From: an uncultured bacterium
Lineage (GTDB): Bacteria > Verrucomicrobiota > Lentisphaeria > Oligosphaerales > Oligosphaeraceae
Direction: 5' to 3'
DNA length: 64,000 nucleotides
Assembly (NCBI GenBank): GCA_902776645.1
Contig: CACYQT010000002.1
Coordinates: 1-64,000, forward strand
The notes below the pieces were generated by a model that was given only the letters and a program-made list of their open reading frames with translations, searched no databases and was not told where the DNA came from. Below, piece by piece: positions 1 through 8,092 of the stretch (position 1 is its first letter; each line of letters starts with the position of its first letter). Position numbers and translations under genes: made by a program.

Positions 1-1
1 G

Positions 2-607
2 ATTCTGGAGGATTTTAAAGCGAAGATGGAACATTCGAATATGGCGGTGCGCATTCTTGCGCAAGAGCGCCATGAAAATGCGGCTGGTATTCCAGATGCT
101 TGGAACCAAGGGATTTCCGAAGCGACTGGTGACGTTGTCGGTCTGCTGAATAGCGACGATTGGTATGAATCGACAGCGTTGGAGAGCGTGGAAACCGTTT
201 TAGAGGCGCATCCGAAATGCGGTGCCGTTTCTTGCCCGACGCGATTTGTGAACGAATACGGCAAGGAAGAGAAGGTGTTCTATCCGAAATGCTTGTGTGT
301 TTTTCTGCCGTTCATGATGCCGGTCCCCCATCCGGGGCTTTTCGTGAAGCAGAAGACGTATGATTTCATCGGAAAATACAATGTCGGCTACAGGATTTCC
401 GCCGATTACGACTGGATATGGCGTTTTTACAAGGCCGGCCTGCAATTGGCGTATGTGAAGGATCCGCAGGTGAACATGGAGCTTGGCGGCTTGGCGAACA
501 GCAACCGCGATTTGGCCCGCAATGAAACGCTGGAAATCGCATCAAAACATGGTGCTAAGCGTCTTGCCCGCATGGCCTGGCTGTTGCGAAAAATCACTGG
601 ACGATGA
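2..607 (+). CDS. Glycosyltransferase family 2, 5' end cut off by window edge
   Basis: The frame is open to the left edge, and eight codons precede the first ATG (position 26), so the true start lies outside the window. The visible part has the middle of a GT-A fold: an asparagine-rich stretch, then GLLNSDDWYE, where the Asp pair is the nucleotide-sugar and metal binding DXD-type motif, and later an RISADYDWIWRF segment typical of the acceptor-side region of family 2 enzymes. It probably transfers a sugar to a growing surface polysaccharide at the inner face of the membrane. The sugar cannot be told. A second family 2 enzyme lies at 30390-31562. Family call is firm; the role is inferred. Confidence 0.85.
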   Translation: MLEDFKAKMEHSNMAVRILAQERHENAAGIPDAWNQGISEATGDVVGLLNSDDWYESTALESVETVLEAHPKCGAVSCPTRFVNEYGKEEKVFYPKCLCVFLPFMMPVPHPGLFVKQKTYDFIGKYNVGYRISADYDWIWRFYKAGLQLAYVKDPQVNMELGGLANSNRDLARNETLEIASKHGAKRLARMAWLLRKITGR

Positions 608-610
608 TTT

Positions 611-645
611 TTTAGAACCACGAATGAACACCAATGGACACCAAT
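611..645. repeat. Dispersed repeat, CCACGAATGGACAC type (copy 1)
   Basis: This A-rich string contains two imperfect copies of ACGAATGRACAC. Near-copies lie at 13198-13232 and 44293-44325, always in a spacer and each followed within about 150 bases by a CTCACCGCC-type or CTCGCCGCC-type string and an AGCTTT-rich string. The rest of the 608-831 spacer holds no gene that I can see. Confidence 0.6.
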
Positions 646-784
646 AAGCCTCACCGCCGGGCCGTCAATTTTTTAGAAGATTTTTTCATTGACATAATGA
701 ATTCAGAAAGTCAAGGCGGTCAACGGCTCCGGCGGCTCGGCGGTTTCCATGTGCTTCGCGGAAGTGAGAATGGCATGCTTCCGT

Positions 785-830
785 ATTTGCTTTAAGCTTT
801 CAGCTTTAAGCTTTTAGCTCCGCGAAGCGG
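785..830. repeat. Dispersed AGCTTT-type repeat with CCGC-GAA-GCGG hairpin (copy 1)
   Basis: ATTTGCTTTAAGCTTTCAGC is followed by more AGCTTT units and ends in CTCCGCGAAGCGG, a small hairpin. Its close copy at 2286-2331 has the same layout, and weaker copies lie at 7065-7102 (inverted), 13336-13371 and 44368-44402. Four of the five sit just after the stop codon of a minus-strand gene, so they may act as processing or termination sites. Confidence 0.65.
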
Positions 831-831
831 C

Positions 832-2112
832 TCATTTGAGCAGAAGCAGGCTGTCCTGCGTGTTGTCGAAACTGGCGGGAGGCGTGAAGCGATGCGTTAT
901 TTCATTCGCGGCAAGTCGTTCCGTGGCGGTGATCTGTCCTGTTCGCGGATTGATGAAGACGGCTTCCGCGGGAAGTTTTGAAAGAATGCCGAGATTGATG
1001 TCAACATTCTGCGACTTAGGAAGATAGACAAGCGCCCACGCTCCTTCCGCGTCGCGGCAGGCGACGGCCGGGAGAATCGGTTTGTCCTGTGGGTTCAGGA
1101 AGCTGTCGGCAGGTTCGCGCAAGGTTGTCGGCAATTCCGCAAGCAGTTTTTTCGCGATGGCAAGCTGTTTGGCGCCAGGGAGTTCCAATGCTTCAAACCA
1201 TGTGAGGCGCGGCTGGTTGATGGGCGGATTCAGTTGCGGATTGCAGAACTGCCAGATGGCGTGGGCTCCGTAGGTGTAGCCCGCCGCGCCCGAACAGATC
1301 GTGTAGTAGAGGTCGCGGCGGACGTCCGATTCGTCCAGCCAGCCTTCATAGCCGCCTTTGAAGTTGTTGGGGTGCGCTTCGTAGGCGGGCTCGCCGTTGA
1401 TGAATGGACGCGGCGGCGTGAGCGACCAGTCGTGACGGAGGAATTTCAGAGCCTGCGGGCCGTGGCTGTGGCCGGACTGGATCATTTGAATGTCCAGCAA
1501 GTCGCTGTCGCCGAACCAGTTGGATGACGACTGGCCGCCGCTTGGATGGAAGGTGATGAGATGGCTTCCTCCGTCGCCTTCGCGAAGGCCTGCGGCGAAG
1601 GCTTCCGTGATTTGGCGGTGGAGGTCGCTCTCGATGGGGCGGTCGCCGCCGAGAATCCAGATGATGGCGTCGTCGCGGTAGCGGTTGGCGAGCCATTTCG
1701 CGTAGGCGCGGGCGTTTTCCGGCGTGAAGATTTCCGGACCGACGCCCCACTTCTTGTTCCATTTGTCGCCCCATGTCGGCAGGAGGCCGACGTAGAGGCC
1801 GAGTTCGTTGGCGCGTTTGACGACGGTGTCGACATGCTGCCAATAGGGCTCGTTCGGTTGTGTCGGATCGTTGTCCGTCAACGGTTTATGACCGTAGCGA
1901 TTGGGCTTGTTCAGACCGTCGCATTCCGCAAGGGCGACGGCTTGGACGACGTTGAAGCCGCGGGCGGCGCGGTTGTGCAGATAGATTTCGGCCTCTTCCA
2001 ACGTGAGGCGGTGGAAGAGCTCCCACGCCGTGTCGGCGAGATAGAAGAACGGCTTGCCGTCATCGGTGACGAGAGTACGGCGGTTGTTGGAAATAATTAA
2101 ATTTGGAAGCAT
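832..2112 (-). CDS. DUF4038/GH140-like glycoside hydrolase, cytoplasmic
   Basis: The 426-residue protein reads as one TIM-barrel DUF4038 domain. Visible family marks are ADTAWELFHRL near the N-terminus, the WILGGDRP strand (residues about 148-155), a FHPSGGQSSSNWF segment and FINGEPAYE, where the Glu of NGEP is the probable nucleophile. DUF4038 proteins include GH140 apiosidases acting on rhamnogalacturonan II side chains, but the substrate cannot be read here. I chose the ATG at 2112 over a longer frame starting at 2175 because the family fold begins directly after it. No signal peptide is seen, so it should act on imported oligosaccharides. It is followed by an AGCTTT-type repeat. Confidence 0.75.
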   Translation of the reverse strand: MLPNLIISNNRRTLVTDDGKPFFYLADTAWELFHRLTLEEAEIYLHNRAARGFNVVQAVALAECDGLNKPNRYGHKPLTDNDPTQPNEPYWQHVDTVVKRANELGLYVGLLPTWGDKWNKKWGVGPEIFTPENARAYAKWLANRYRDDAIIWILGGDRPIESDLHRQITEAFAAGLREGDGGSHLITFHPSGGQSSSNWFGDSDLLDIQMIQSGHSHGPQALKFLRHDWSLTPPRPFINGEPAYEAHPNNFKGGYEGWLDESDVRRDLYYTICSGAAGYTYGAHAIWQFCNPQLNPPINQPRLTWFEALELPGAKQLAIAKKLLAELPTTLREPADSFLNPQDKPILPAVACRDAEGAWALVYLPKSQNVDINLGILSKLPAEAVFINPRTGQITATERLAANEITHRFTPPASFDNTQDSLLLLK

Positions 2113-2285
2113 AATGACTTTTCGTGTGAATTGTGGCGCTCTTGCGAGCGCTGTTTTATAGAGAGGTCTTCCCACAGGCTGCGCGCCGCTCCGGGCGCTT
2201 GCCTGTGGTTAAGCATGGTTCCGCGCTTCGCACGGTGTCGCTTCGCGACGATTTTCTCGCTAAGCAGTGGGAAACCAGACTTTGT

Positions 2286-2331
2286 ATTTGCTTTCAGCTT
2301 TCAGCTTTCAGCTTTTAGCTCCGCGAAGCGG
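2286..2331. repeat. Dispersed AGCTTT-type repeat (copy 2)
   Basis: Nearly identical to the copy at 785-830, with three CTTTCAG units followed by CTTTTAGCTCCGCGAAGCGG. It lies two bases beyond the stop of the gene at 2333-5737. The neighbouring 2176-2285 spacer has further small hairpins such as GTCGC-TTC-GCGAC at 2237-2249. Confidence 0.65.
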
Positions 2332-2332
2332 T

Positions 2333-5300
2333 TTATTTTATATTGTATGAGCGGGAGAAGATGAAGGGGATGAGTTCGTTGTTTTTGTCGAAGAAAGCGT
2401 ATCTGAATTCGTAAGTGCCTTGGGGAAGGGGGATTGGGCCTTCATAGGCGGGGGAGGACGATGTCGGGTTGGAGGCGTCCAGCGTGTAGCGGATGGTCAT
2501 GCCGGAGGCGTTGTCGATGGTGAGTTTCGTGCCATGCGGGTAGTTGCCGCCGGCGGGCTTGACGGTCGCATGCCAGGCCGACAGCGGCAGTGAGGATTCG
2601 AGGGCGATGTCGTCGAACAGCACGTCGATGCGTCCGCCGCCGCTGCGCGAATCGTAGGCGGCCATGATCTTCTCGATGGTCATGCCGCAGGCGGCGGTCT
2701 TGCCGAGATCGATGACGACTTCCGTCCATTCGCCGGTCTTGCCTTTGGCGTTTCCGATATGCTGCACCATGCCTGTCCGCGAACGGATGCCCATGTCCCG
2801 CATGACCTTGCCGTTGGTGAAATGGATGTCGAGGCCCGTGGGGAAGCTATTTTCATTGAGAAGTCTGATCCAGTAGCGGAAGACGGTGTCCGGCATGACG
2901 GTGAAGGGGCCGCGGAAGATTTCACAATATATATAGGAATAGGACGGATCGTCGGAGTTGCCCTGCAAACGGAGGGCATGGTTGCCGGAATGCGCGTCGT
3001 CGCGTTCGACGACGCGGCAGGAGTAGTCGGAGACCTGCTTGATTCCGCCGCCGATCTGCGCAACGGTGTCTTGAACGACTGGCGGATTGGATTCGCTTTC
3101 GAAATCGGCCCGCCAGTTCGGGACGACGGCGTCCTTCGGGATGGGCGGAAGAACAGGCTGTGAGTTCGCGACCATTTTGACATCAGCTCCTTGTGGGTAT
3201 TCGGCCGTGACGGAGTTGCCTGGCGTGGACGCGGCGATGCTTCTAACGCGGCGTGCACCCTTTCTGATATGGATGTGCGGTGAAAGCGTGGGATTCGTGA
3301 AATGTGCGGCTACGAGTTGACAATCGCCTCCATTGATGTTCAACGGACCTGTCAGCGTATTGAACTGGTCGAGAATGACTGTGCCGTTGCCGACGAGTTT
3401 GGCGGTGGCGGGTGCCGTCCATGGCTGGCCGTTGACAGGCGTCCCCCACAGCTGCGAGTTGGCGAAAACGACTTTTCCCCTGAATGGCGACCGTGTCACG
3501 ATGCCACCGACGACTCCCTTGCCCATCGGGACAAGCTGCGCGAGGGCGAAGCGGAGCTCGCAGTCTTTCAGGTTGACACGGTTGTCAATGGTGTCGCATT
3601 CAAGCGCGACAGGATTCCAGACGGTGTCCGCGCCGTGCATGAGAATGTCGCCCGTGCATTTGCCTTGGAAGCGGAGGCCGTCGCGAGCGGCGTAGAGGAA
3701 GTTGCCGATCATCGTCTCGTTCAAGGCGTCCTTTGCGACGATGGCGTCCAGATTCGCTCGCTGGTAGTCGATGAAGGCGAAGAAATCCGGCAGTTTTTGA
3801 TGCGGGAGATAGGAGGGCAGGCGGTGCGTGTAGTGCGGGTTGAACTGGACGTCGATGACCGTGCCGTTCATGGAGTTGCCGACCTGCAGGCCGCGCCGTA
3901 TCATGCCGCCTGACAAGTAGTTGACGTAGTGGTTGTCCGACGGGTTCGTCAGGAAGTCGACGCCTTGCCAGGCGTTGCCGATGTTCGTGTTGACGAGCCA
4001 GCAGTCCGCTCCGAGGCTTCGGACGGTCCATGGATAAGGAACGGGTTCGACGGTGCTTTGCTCCGGATACCAGAAGCTCAGGCCGTTCAGGCCGGATTTG
4101 GGTTGCAGCGAGACGAACGGCGTGCCGTTTTCATCGCCTCTGCCCTGCAGCGGCATGAGGACGGTGCCGCCGGAGACCGTGTGGTGCGGGACGCAGAAGC
4201 AACCGCGCAGTTCGACGTTGGACGGGACGGTGATGTTCGTCTGGAAACGATAGAGCCCCGCGGGCGCGTAGACCGTCGCGCCGCCCATTTCGGCGGCGGC
4301 GTCCAACGCCTTCTGGAAGGCGGGGCCGTTGTCGTCAATCGTCGGCGATGCGCCGTAAGCCGTTGCCAGAACGAGATTTTTCGACTGGAAATAGCGGAAG
4401 TCGCGTGTTGTGACATTGCGCAGTTTGTATTCACGTGGCGGCAGATAGGTCTCGTCGATGTCCGACTGAATGTAATCGATGTTCGTGGCGTTGTTTTTAA
4501 TGTTGGCCTTTTGCGCGAGCGAGCCGCCGAGCAGATGGGCCATCTTGACATTTGGCGCGAGCTTGATGCTGAACGGCTTCATGTCCTTCGGATTGCCCGG
4601 CAGGGCGATGTCGCAGTTGACGAATTGCAGGCGGCCCGCTTCGGCGACGATGCCGTCGCCGGTCGCTTTGCCGAAATCGCATGCGTCAAACGTGAGAATA
4701 CCGCTTCCGTTGGCGCGTACGATCGCCTCGCTGTTCATATCGATGAGACGGCAGCGGTTGAACTGGGCGACCGTCTCGAAAAGAGGCGTCGTCAGGACGG
4801 CCTGCTTGGTTCCCGCGAGCGTGCAGGAGTAGAGGGAGACGCCGATACCGTCCAACTCGTTGAGTTCCAAAGCCGTTTCGCAGGCTGCTATCGTGCTGTA
4901 GGCCATGACGGCGTTCGTCGCGCCTTTACTGCCTTTGCGGAAGCGGACGCCAATCTTCATACCGGCCACGTTGATGTTGCGGATGTATTCCCAGTCGGAA
5001 CGGCCGATGTCGATGCCCACGGAATTGATGCCGTCCAGTTTTGGATTGGCGAGATTCGGGAGGCTCGGGTAGATTTTTGCGGCGTATTCGGGGGAGAGGA
5101 TGTGGAGACCGTCAAGCCGTCCGATATCGGTCGTGAAATCCATGAAGAGACCAGTTTCAAAAGGGAAGATCTGCGTGTTGCGGATGGTGTGCAATTCGTT
5201 CCATTCGGGGCCGATGTGGATGGCTTTCCACGGGTTCAGGAAGACACAGTTGAAGATGGTGAAGTTGTTGCCGCAGTTTTTGGCGGTGGCGTAGACGGTC

Positions 5301-5737
5301 CATGGATAAGGGACTGGGGCTGAGGCGTTTTGCTCCGGATACCAGAAGGCGATTTCGCGGAGGCCCGTGCCGCGTTCGACGCCGAAGGCGGGCTTGCCGT
5401 CCGGCTCGTTTTTGCCGCAGACGATGTCGAAGACGGTGCCAAGGCGGCTGTCCTGCTGGAAGGGTAGGAAATCGCCGCGGAGGACGACGCCTTCCTTCAG
5501 GATGATCGGCGTCGCGATGCGGACATGGCCGGCGGGAATGAAAATCGTGCCGCCGCCCGCTTTGGCGAGTTCGTCGATGACGGCCTGCAGGGCGGGGGAG
5601 GCGTCTTGATCTGGCGGCGGCGGATTGAAGATTCGGTCCACGATCGGCACGTCTTTGGTCGGAAACGTCGTCGGTGCGATTTGCGGGGCGGCGATGACGG
5701 CCGCGCTCAGGAAGAACAACGGAAGAATGTGTTTCAT
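2333..5737 (-). CDS. Secreted twin beta-helix protein, pectate-lyase-3 type, with chitobiase-like C-terminal domain
   Basis: The 1134-residue protein starts with a signal peptide (MKHILPLFFLSAAVIAAPQ). Two right-handed beta-helix modules follow. The first starts near residue 48 (ALQAVIDELAKAGGGTIFIP) and the second near 475 (AFQKALDAAAEMGGATVYAP). Both contain FWYPEQ followed by VPYPWTV, so they arose by tandem duplication. Residues about 880-1050 look like a carbohydrate-binding jelly roll, and the last 80 resemble the chitobiase/hexosaminidase C-terminal domain (YTLDASNPTSSSPAYEGP). Pectate-lyase-3 folds include lyases, hydrolases and phage tail spikes, so polysaccharide binding or cleavage outside the cell is inferred. 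Start supported by AAGGCG upstream. Confidence 0.75.
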   Translation of the reverse strand: MKHILPLFFLSAAVIAAPQIAPTTFPTKDVPIVDRIFNPPPPDQDASPALQAVIDELAKAGGGTIFIPAGHVRIATPIILKEGVVLRGDFLPFQQDSRLGTVFDIVCGKNEPDGKPAFGVERGTGLREIAFWYPEQNASAPVPYPWTVYATAKNCGNNFTIFNCVFLNPWKAIHIGPEWNELHTIRNTQIFPFETGLFMDFTTDIGRLDGLHILSPEYAAKIYPSLPNLANPKLDGINSVGIDIGRSDWEYIRNINVAGMKIGVRFRKGSKGATNAVMAYSTIAACETALELNELDGIGVSLYSCTLAGTKQAVLTTPLFETVAQFNRCRLIDMNSEAIVRANGSGILTFDACDFGKATGDGIVAEAGRLQFVNCDIALPGNPKDMKPFSIKLAPNVKMAHLLGGSLAQKANIKNNATNIDYIQSDIDETYLPPREYKLRNVTTRDFRYFQSKNLVLATAYGASPTIDDNGPAFQKALDAAAEMGGATVYAPAGLYRFQTNITVPSNVELRGCFCVPHHTVSGGTVLMPLQGRGDENGTPFVSLQPKSGLNGLSFWYPEQSTVEPVPYPWTVRSLGADCWLVNTNIGNAWQGVDFLTNPSDNHYVNYLSGGMIRRGLQVGNSMNGTVIDVQFNPHYTHRLPSYLPHQKLPDFFAFIDYQRANLDAIVAKDALNETMIGNFLYAARDGLRFQGKCTGDILMHGADTVWNPVALECDTIDNRVNLKDCELRFALAQLVPMGKGVVGGIVTRSPFRGKVVFANSQLWGTPVNGQPWTAPATAKLVGNGTVILDQFNTLTGPLNINGGDCQLVAAHFTNPTLSPHIHIRKGARRVRSIAASTPGNSVTAEYPQGADVKMVANSQPVLPPIPKDAVVPNWRADFESESNPPVVQDTVAQIGGGIKQVSDYSCRVVERDDAHSGNHALRLQGNSDDPSYSYIYCEIFRGPFTVMPDTVFRYWIRLLNENSFPTGLDIHFTNGKVMRDMGIRSRTGMVQHIGNAKGKTGEWTEVVIDLGKTAACGMTIEKIMAAYDSRSGGGRIDVLFDDIALESSLPLSAWHATVKPAGGNYPHGTKLTIDNASGMTIRYTLDASNPTSSSPAYEGPIPLPQGTYEFRYAFFDKNNELIPFIFSRSYNIK

Positions 5738-5772
5738 GGGGCGCCTTGTTGAGATATGATGGTGAAAAATGA

Positions 5773-5805
5773 TTGATAATTAGGAAAGATGTATTACATT
5801 ATAGT
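5773..5805 (+). promoter_or_regulatory. Possible promoter of the aldolase gene
   Basis: An AT-rich patch contains TTGATA (5773) and TATAGT (5800), the latter one base from the sigma-70 -10 consensus. The spacing of 21 bases between them is too long for a standard promoter, so only the -10 is suggestive. The location upstream of a highly expressed gene is the main support. Confidence 0.25.
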
Positions 5806-5871
5806 ATTAAAAGCTTTTTTCAATAAGCGGTCGATTCGGCCGTAAAAAAAATCAACCAACAGGAGAAAAAG

Positions 5872-6852
5872 ATGGTTAATTACAAAGATCTGGGTCTTGT
5901 GAACACCCGCGCAATGTTTGCGAAAGCCGTGAAAGGCGGTTATGCCATTCCCGCTTACAACTTCAACAACATGGAACAGCTCCAGGCCATCATCCAGGCC
6001 TGCGTCGAGACCGAGTCCCCCCTGATCCTGCAGGTTTCCAAGGGCGCTCGTGAATACGCCAACCAGACGCTGCTGCGCTACATGGCCCAGGGCGCGACGG
6101 AATACGCGAAAGAAATCCAGAAAGACGGCAAGCTGATCCCGATCTGCCTGCATCTGGACCACGGCCCGGACTTCGCGACCTGCAAGAGCTGCGTCGACTA
6201 CGGCTTCTCCTCCGTCATGATCGACGGTTCCAAGCTCCCGTTTGACGAAAACTGCGAACAGACCGCGAAGGTCGTCGAATACGCACACAAATTCGACGTG
6301 ACGGTCGAAGGCGAACTCGGCGTTCTGGCCGGCAAGGAAGACGACGTCGAAGCCGCGAAGCACATCTACACGCAGCCCGAAGAAGTCGAAGAATTCGTGA
6401 AGCGCACGGGCGTTGACTCCCTGGCCATCGCTATCGGCACGTCCCACGGCGCCTACAAATTCAAGCCCGGCACTGATCCGAAGATCCGCCTGGACATCCT
6501 CCACGAAATCGAAAAGCGCATCCCCGGCTTCCCGATCGTCCTCCACGGCTCCAGCTCCGTCCCGCAGGATCTCGTGAAGATCATCAACGAGAACGGCGGC
6601 AAACTGAAAGACGCCATCGGCATCGGCGAAGACCAGCTCCGCGAAGCCGCGAAGAGCGCCGTCTGCAAGATCAACATCGACAGCGATGGCCGTCTCGCCA
6701 TGACCGCCGCCGTCCGCAAGGTCTTCCACGACAAGCCCGAAGAATTTGACCCGCGCAAATATCTCGGCCCGGCCCGCGAAGCCCTCAAGCAGCTGTACAT
6801 GCGCAAGAACCGCGAAGTCCTCGGCTCCGCCGGCCACGCGTTTGACTGCTAA
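5872..6852 (+). CDS. fba: Class II fructose-bisphosphate aldolase
   Basis: The 326-residue zinc enzyme splits fructose 1,6-bisphosphate into dihydroxyacetone phosphate and glyceraldehyde 3-phosphate in glycolysis, or runs in reverse. Family marks are AIPAYNFNN at residues 25-33, HLDHG at 94-98 (zinc ligand), GELG near 147, the GTSHG phosphate loop, LHGSSSVP and KINIDSDGR. Length fits the class II family. A strong AGGAGA lies nine bases before the ATG. Codon choice is very biased (mostly C-ending, GAA for Glu), as in secDF, which suggests high expression. It is monocistronic: a perfect terminator hairpin follows at 6885-6925. Confidence 0.93.
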   Translation: MVNYKDLGLVNTRAMFAKAVKGGYAIPAYNFNNMEQLQAIIQACVETESPLILQVSKGAREYANQTLLRYMAQGATEYAKEIQKDGKLIPICLHLDHGPDFATCKSCVDYGFSSVMIDGSKLPFDENCEQTAKVVEYAHKFDVTVEGELGVLAGKEDDVEAAKHIYTQPEEVEEFVKRTGVDSLAIAIGTSHGAYKFKPGTDPKIRLDILHEIEKRIPGFPIVLHGSSSVPQDLVKIINENGGKLKDAIGIGEDQLREAAKSAVCKINIDSDGRLAMTAAVRKVFHDKPEEFDPRKYLGPAREALKQLYMRKNREVLGSAGHAFDC

Positions 6853-6884
6853 TCACAGAATCACGTCGTAAAAGACGAAAAATC

Positions 6885-6925
6885 AGCCCGGAATTCTTGA
6901 CAAAAGTCAATTCCGGGCTATTTTA
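6885..6925 (+). terminator. Rho-independent terminator after fba
   Basis: AGCCCGGAATT (6885-6895) pairs perfectly with AATTCCGGGCT (6909-6919) and is followed by ATTTTATT. It lies 33 bases after the stop codon of the aldolase. Confidence 0.85.
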
Positions 6926-6949
6926 TTAGGCGTTTTTTGAAAACACAGT

Positions 6950-7025
6950 GCCCTCGTAGCTCAGTCGGTAGAGCAGTTGACTCTTAATCAATTGGTCCGC
7001 GGTTCGAGTCCGCGCGAGGGCACCA
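6950..7025 (+). tRNA. tRNA-Lys (anticodon CTT), CCA encoded
   Basis: Full cloverleaf: acceptor GCCCTCG pairs with CGAGGGC; D arm GCTC-AGTCGGTA-GAGC; anticodon stem TTGA/TCAA around the loop CTCTTAA, giving anticodon CTT for codon AAG; T arm CGCGG-TTCGAGT-CCGCG. The discriminator is A and the CCA tail is encoded at 7023-7025. It is a single tRNA with its own terminator at 7033-7063. No integrase or second acceptor-end copy is visible, so it does not mark an island here. Confidence 0.95.
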
Positions 7026-7032
7026 ATATAAA

Positions 7033-7063
7033 AGCCTCCAGCGGTTGCTGGGGGCTTTTTTTG
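7033..7063 (+). terminator. Rho-independent terminator after tRNA-Lys
   Basis: AGCCTCCAGC pairs with GCTGGGGGCT (one G-T pair) around GGTT and runs into seven T residues. Confidence 0.85.
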
Positions 7064-7064
7064 T

Positions 7065-7102
7065 AGCTAAAAGCTTAAAGCCGAAAGCTTAAAGCGAAAT
7101 GC
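7065..7102. repeat. Dispersed AGCTTT-type repeat (copy 3, inverted)
   Basis: AGCTAAAAGCTTAAAGCCGA is followed by AAGCTTAAAGCGAAATGC. Read on the minus strand it matches the copies at 785-830 and 2286-2331 without the terminal hairpin. Confidence 0.5.
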
Positions 7103-7115
7103 AGGCGGCTTGTAT

Positions 7116-7179
7116 CCTAGAATACTAGAAGTCTAGAATACTAGAAGTCTAAAATTCTAGAAGTCTAGAATCCTAGAAC
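7116..7179. repeat. CTAGAA word repeat
   Basis: About nine imperfect copies of CTAGAAT or CTAGAAG follow each other up to the last codons of hisF. Similar CTAGAA clusters occur at 16624-16648 and 38294-38370. The words are self-complementary in part, so the cluster can fold into alternative hairpins downstream of hisF. Confidence 0.7.
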
Positions 7180-7941
7180 TTACTTCACTGCAACGCCGTT
7201 CGCCTTCAGATACGCTTTCAGTTCGCCGATGTCGATCATGTGGAAATGGAAGACGGAGGCGGCGAGGAGGACGGTTGCTCCGGCCTTCACGGCGTCGAGG
7301 AAGTGCTCCAGTTTGCCAGCGCCGCCGGAGGCGACGATGGTGGCCTTGCAAGCGTCCGCCATCGCCTTGATGACGGGCAGGTCATAACCGGTCTTCGCGC
7401 CGTCGCCGGCCTTGGAGGTCGGCAGGATGACATTGACGCCGTAGCCATCGACCTTCTTGGCCCATTCGATGGCGTCGGCGCCCGTGGCGGTGCGGCCGCC
7501 GTCGATATAGACTTCGTAGCCGGACGGCAGTTTCGGATTGACATCGACGTCGATGGCGACGGTTAACGCGTTGACGCCGAACTCTTTGATGATTTCCGGA
7601 ATGATTTCCGGCTTGCGGAAGGCGGCGGAGCTGACGGAGACGCGGTTGGCGCCCGCGTTGAGGACTTCCGCCGCGGATTTGACATCTTTGATGCCGCCGC
7701 CGACGGTGAACGGGACGGAGCAGGCCGCCGCCGTCCGTTTGACGACGTCCAGCAGGGTGCCGCGGTTTTCGACGGTGGCGCAGATGTCGAGGAGGGCGAG
7801 TTCATCGGCTCCGGCGGCGCAATAGGCGCGTGCGCATTCGACGGGATCGCCCGCGTCGGCGATGTCGACGAAATGGACGCCTTTGACGACGCGGCCGTTT
7901 TGCATGTCGAGGCAGGGCATGATGGAGACTGGATTGCTCAT
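7180..7941 (-). CDS. hisF: Imidazole glycerol phosphate synthase cyclase subunit HisF, orphan
   Basis: The 253-residue TIM barrel would close the imidazole ring from PRFAR with ammonia from HisH in histidine synthesis. Visible marks are IMPCLDMQNGRVVKG (Asp12, equivalent to the catalytic Asp11), VGGGIKD, NRVSVSSAA and TVAIDVD (second catalytic Asp). The usual loop LLTSMDxDGT is replaced by ILPTSKAGDGAKTGYD, which is unusual. The ATG at 7941 is preferred over a longer frame because IMPCLD follows at the normal distance and AAGGAT lies before it. No hisH, hisA or other his gene is nearby, so another barrel function or a dispersed pathway is possible. Confidence 0.85.
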   Translation of the reverse strand: MSNPVSIMPCLDMQNGRVVKGVHFVDIADAGDPVECARAYCAAGADELALLDICATVENRGTLLDVVKRTAAACSVPFTVGGGIKDVKSAAEVLNAGANRVSVSSAAFRKPEIIPEIIKEFGVNALTVAIDVDVNPKLPSGYEVYIDGGRTATGADAIEWAKKVDGYGVNVILPTSKAGDGAKTGYDLPVIKAMADACKATIVASGGAGKLEHFLDAVKAGATVLLAASVFHFHMIDIGELKAYLKANGVAVK

Positions 7942-8092
7942 GGAAGATCCTTTTTGATAAATGGTGAACGAAAAAAGGTTGTCTGAAAAAAAGCGTTTTA
8001 CTATAAATCGTGTGGATTCATTTTCAAAAAATCGGAATGACATTATAATGAAAGGATTGGACGAAATTGAACATGACAGGCATAGGAAATGA

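Noticed and set aside
5794-6837. Minus-strand frame of 347 codons opposite fba
   Set aside because: Same cause as above; fba is certain.
6950-7025. tRNA-Lys as integration site of an island
   Set aside because: No copy of its 3' end downstream and no integrase or phage gene nearby.
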